DNA from: Copromyces sp. CBS 386.78
Taxonomy: Eukaryota; Ascomycota; Sordariomycetes; Sordariales; Sordariaceae
Reading direction: 5' to 3'
DNA length: 64,000 bases
Assembly: GCA_030685235.1 (NCBI GenBank)
Contig: MU839140.1
Location: 124,001-188,000 of the forward strand
How positions within the stretch are numbered: the first letter of the stretch is position 1; the number at the start of each line of letters is the position of its first letter. Below are positions 61,213 through 64,000 of the stretch, in pieces. A program made the position numbers and the translations under genes. The notes under the pieces were generated by a model. That model was not told the origin of the DNA and made no database searches. It was given only the letters and a program-made list of their open reading frames with translations.

Positions 61213-61990
61213 TTTTCAGGGTTGAACTGGGGATGTGAGAAAATACTTGAAGGTGAATGAACGGGGAGAGGAGGGGAGTGAAGGGGAGGAGGGAAAGGAA
61301 TAGGCGATATATACCTGTGAGAGAAAAATACTTATCAAATATCGCTTTGAGTACGCTCTGTTGAGGTCACAGACCAAGGCGTGATGGCAGAGATAAGAGG
61401 CGTAGAGTATGAGGGAGAAGGTCTGGAGCAGATTTGGTTGAGGTCGAGAGACGAGGTTTTATACCTTTCTCGACAAGAGGAGTCGAGGTGGTGGGGAAAC
61501 CTGGGAGTGTCCAGGTTCGTTAAATGCGTTTGCAATACCTCGCTTGGGGGGGTATTGTAATCGGATGATGGTATTTCAGGCACAGGTTGAAGAGGTCTTC
61601 TGGCAGAGGGTGAGGCCTTCTGACTGGCCAGGAGGGGGTTGCAAGTTGACGAAAGGGAGCGAGGACGACAACGGACGCAAGATATACGGTTGGAAAGGGC
61701 CAATGGTGAGAGTGCTATGGGGTGCTGGCAAGCAAACAAGGCCTCAGGTCCTCCATGGTGCAGGTTCGGCAACGTAATCTCCTATCGTTGATCTGATGTG
61801 AAAGAGATGAAAGATGGTGAATGGTTTGCGACATGGGAGGGCAGTGAATGGACGTTGTCGATCCAAGGTTTGTCCAAGGCGTCCCCAAGTGAATGGGACA
61901 AGACGGTAGACAGATGTATCCACGATTATCAGATAGCCAGGTGAGAATGCAGAAGCAACATGCTGTATTCGTTTTCTTCATCATCATCCA
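61213..61990. other. Intergenic region between tandem minus-strand genes
   Basis: It separates the 3' end of COG5 from the start of the AT-hook/BTB gene and so should hold that gene's promoter. No other gene was found. Confidence 0.6.
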
Positions 61991-63400
61991 TCACCTCCCA
62001 ATATTATTAAGCACACTCCCCACCATAACAGCAACCTCCCTCTCCCACTGTCCCTTTTCCCCATCCTTCATCTCATCTGCTGCCCTCGCCCTATCCCCAC
62101 CACCGGCGGCCGCCCCCGCCACGCTACTAGGCAACACACAGCCCTTCACCACACACTCCCTAATGGCCTCTCCCACACTCTGCCTATTCGTCCTTAGTGT
62201 CCTCGCTGACACCCCGCCCTTATTCATAATCTCGTGCACCCTCGGGGCCAGACTACTTGCCATGGTTCTCCAAAAGTAACTGGCCAGCGACCCGGTTTCC
62301 AGATAGGCCAGCAACGGTTGGAGCATATTACTACTCGCTGCTGCTGTCTTGGTTGGTGTGGCCTGCTGACCCTGGACCAAGGGGTGAGAGGGAATCTTTG
62401 TTGCTTCTAGCACGGCTTCCAAGGCGACGACGTTTTGGCAGCGGGCTGTGACGTCGGCTAGTGTGCGTTCTAGGGAAGGTAAAGTAGCCAGGGCGCGGGA
62501 CAGCGAAGCGGTGGAGGACTGGAGGGCGGTGCGCAGGTAGGCTTCGAGGGCTTGGAGCATGAGAGTTGGTGACCACTTTTCGTTCTTGGCGAGGGTGGTT
62601 GGCGACAAGAGGTAGAGCGTTGTCAGACCCGAGACTGCCCTGGCGCGGGTTTCGTCGGATTGAGCAAACGTTAGACTTGAAGCCATGGAAAACTCGGGGA
62701 TGATGCGCTCGGCGGATTCACGGACGGATCGCTCGGTGGGAAGATAGATGTTGTCGCGGAGGGTGCGGATGACGGCGACGCGCTCGATGGCGTATCCCTC
62801 GGAGCCGGGCACGTTGGCGGTCGAGAAGAGCTCGCGGAGGGACAAGAGCGTGTGTGCGCATCGGACCAGGGCGCGATGGTCTTGTTTGGTGCGAAGACTG
62901 GCCGAGGAGGTGGTGACGGTGGTCGAGGCAGAGCCCGTCAGTTCGGCGTGTTGGACCTGGAGCTGGCGGCCGAGCTGGAGAGCCCGGGCTACTGCTCGAC
63001 CCAGCTTCAGTGTTTCCCACAGACGGGAGGCGACAAGACGGACTTCCTCGGCCTCGGCATGTTTCTGCATCACCTCCTTCTCGAGCTGCTTGTAGCTCTC
63101 GTTCAGGGCCTTAATCTGGGTGTCGAGTGCGCCGACGATGCGCCCGCTGGCGTCGGTTTGTTCCTTGGTATGTGTAAGCAGCGGGATGGCTGATCGGGTG
63201 GTTAGGACGTCGATATGGGAGTCGATCTCCTGCATGTCGAAGAGCACGCGCGAGAGGGGGGTCGAGAGGTCGAGCGGCGCATCGTTGGGGTTGTTGGTTG
63301 CGAGCACGAGCGTGTTTGCAAACCCGGCGGGGCTGAAGTCTGGGTCGAGAAAGGTCTCGTAGTCAATGTAGGACGGTTCGTCGTCGTTGGCGACACTCAT
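61991..63400 (-). CDS. cog5: Conserved oligomeric Golgi complex subunit 5
   Basis: Single exon, 469 residues. I start at the ATG at 63400 rather than the upstream in-frame ATG at 63547, because family similarity begins within ~10 residues of it (SYIDYETFLDPDFSPAGFANTLV, then PLDLSTPLSRVLFDMQEID). The N-terminal ~180 residues are heptad-rich, fitting the coiled-coil bundle by which COG subunits assemble. The rest is helical. COG5 belongs to lobe B (COG5-8) of the COG tether, which captures vesicles returning glycosylation enzymes within the Golgi. Length is close to that of fungal COG5 proteins, shorter than the animal one. Neighbours suggest no operon-like relation; a divergent gene may share its promoter. 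Confidence 0.9.
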   Translation of the reverse strand: MSVANDDEPSYIDYETFLDPDFSPAGFANTLVLATNNPNDAPLDLSTPLSRVLFDMQEIDSHIDVLTTRSAIPLLTHTKEQTDASGRIVGALDTQIKALNESYKQLEKEVMQKHAEAEEVRLVASRLWETLKLGRAVARALQLGRQLQVQHAELTGSASTTVTTSSASLRTKQDHRALVRCAHTLLSLRELFSTANVPGSEGYAIERVAVIRTLRDNIYLPTERSVRESAERIIPEFSMASSLTFAQSDETRARAVSGLTTLYLLSPTTLAKNEKWSPTLMLQALEAYLRTALQSSTASLSRALATLPSLERTLADVTARCQNVVALEAVLEATKIPSHPLVQGQQATPTKTAAASSNMLQPLLAYLETGSLASYFWRTMASSLAPRVHEIMNKGGVSARTLRTNRQSVGEAIRECVVKGCVLPSSVAGAAAGGGDRARAADEMKDGEKGQWEREVAVMVGSVLNNIGR

Positions 63401-63993
63401 TGTGGTGGTTGTGGTGTGTCTCTGTATAGGTATGGTTGTCAAGATGTGCCGGGTCTGCAATCGCATGTTGATTTGGGGAAGATGGGCCAGGTTGTTGTCG
63501 TGTCCGAGGTGGCCTGTTCCAATTGGATAGTTCCCCTGAAAAGCCAAAAGGTTACCTTACTTACAAGTGTCCGAGGCTAGCGGAGAAGCCCCGCTGTTTT
63601 GTTTCTAGTGCCACCTGCGTCCCCGCAGTCGGGGCCTGGTGAGGTCATGGCGGGGAGAACATTGTGTCCGAGGCCGTTAACAGACCTGCCCCTGTCTACA
63701 GCCCCAGTAGCCCTAACCAATGTTAGCTAAGACCCGGCAGAGCCCCAGGGCGGTAGTGGGTGCGCTGCCCGGACTGCGAATGAAGGTCGAGATTTACGGG
63801 CTCTTTATGCTTTTTTCTTGGAAATGGACGAATCATCCATGTAAGATTGTAAGGGCCGTGAATCGTAATGGCAAGCAATCCGGAATCCGTCACCGGTTCT
63901 TGGTCAATCAATCTCTTGGCTCGGTTCTCTTTTTTCCCTCAATTACCTACTCGGCGACTTTTTTCTTGCTCTCTTTTTCTCATTCTACCAAAA
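63401..63993. other. COG5 upstream region, possibly a bidirectional promoter
   Basis: No RNA gene or repeat was recognised. The last ~80 bases are pyrimidine-rich on the plus strand, typical of a fungal 5' leader. Confidence 0.5.
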
Positions 63994-64000
63994 ATGACCT
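63994..64000 (+). CDS. Possible start codon of a divergent gene cut by the window end
   Basis: CCAAAAATGACC follows a CT-rich leader, a good fungal start context (A-rich at -3 to -1). Only two codons are visible, so there is no evidence of what it encodes. Confidence 0.3.

Noticed and set aside
1..64000. Dispersed 5S rRNA genes, expected in Neurospora-type genomes
   Set aside because: I looked for the conserved internal blocks on both strands and saw none in this window.

Overview
The window looks like genomic DNA of a filamentous ascomycete, most likely a Neurospora-type member of the Sordariales. Genes carry short introns with GTRAGT-like donors, CTAAC branch sites and TAG/CAG acceptors. 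Protein families are fungal: a CFEM/PTH11-like receptor, a bilirubin-oxidase-type multicopper oxidase, an MCT-like transporter and a fungal C2H2 regulator. Two repeat-derived blocks are very AT-rich and differ only by C:G to T:A transitions, the signature of repeat-induced point mutation (RIP). The species is inferred, not proven.

Layout, left to right. 1-8260 (+): the 3' part of a giant gene whose product has four cytochrome-b5-like segments followed by a very long disordered, repeat-rich tail; its 5' end is outside the window. 10894-12516 (+): an MCT-type major facilitator. 13483-14527 (+): a BTB protein with a C-terminal CxxC...CxxC module, followed by an acidic reading frame that may be its last exon. 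15630-17760 (-): a secreted protein of unknown function. 20123-22122 (+): a secreted multicopper oxidase. 22969-23820 (-): a second BTB protein. 23.8-30.6 kb: no gene seen. 30641-32487 (+): a CFEM-containing seven-helix receptor. 34144-35051 (+): a truncated, broken FAD-monooxygenase gene. 36736-36833 (-): an intron-containing tRNA-Glu(CTC).

From 39.1 to 50.7 kb the window is dominated by dead transposons. A complete Ty1/copia-type LTR retrotransposon (39116-44863, minus orientation) has 288-bp LTRs and a 5-bp target duplication, and is heavily mutated by RIP. A hAT-like DNA transposon relic (48244-50655, minus orientation) follows. Two small TA-flanked inverted-repeat elements (35722-36048 and 47124-47401) share terminal sequence and look like one MITE superfamily.

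The right third holds a C2H2 zinc-finger regulator (52568-54987, +), a large Ala/Thr-rich protein with an AT-hook-like motif and a BTB domain (61212-57904, -), and COG5, a Golgi tethering subunit (63400-61991, -). A possible divergent gene begins at the right edge.

The genes do not form an obvious metabolic cluster. The recurring theme is BTB proteins (three in 64 kb), two of which share a similarly spaced four-cysteine module after the BTB domain. Intron and exon boundaries were worked out by hand from splice signals and reading-frame phase.
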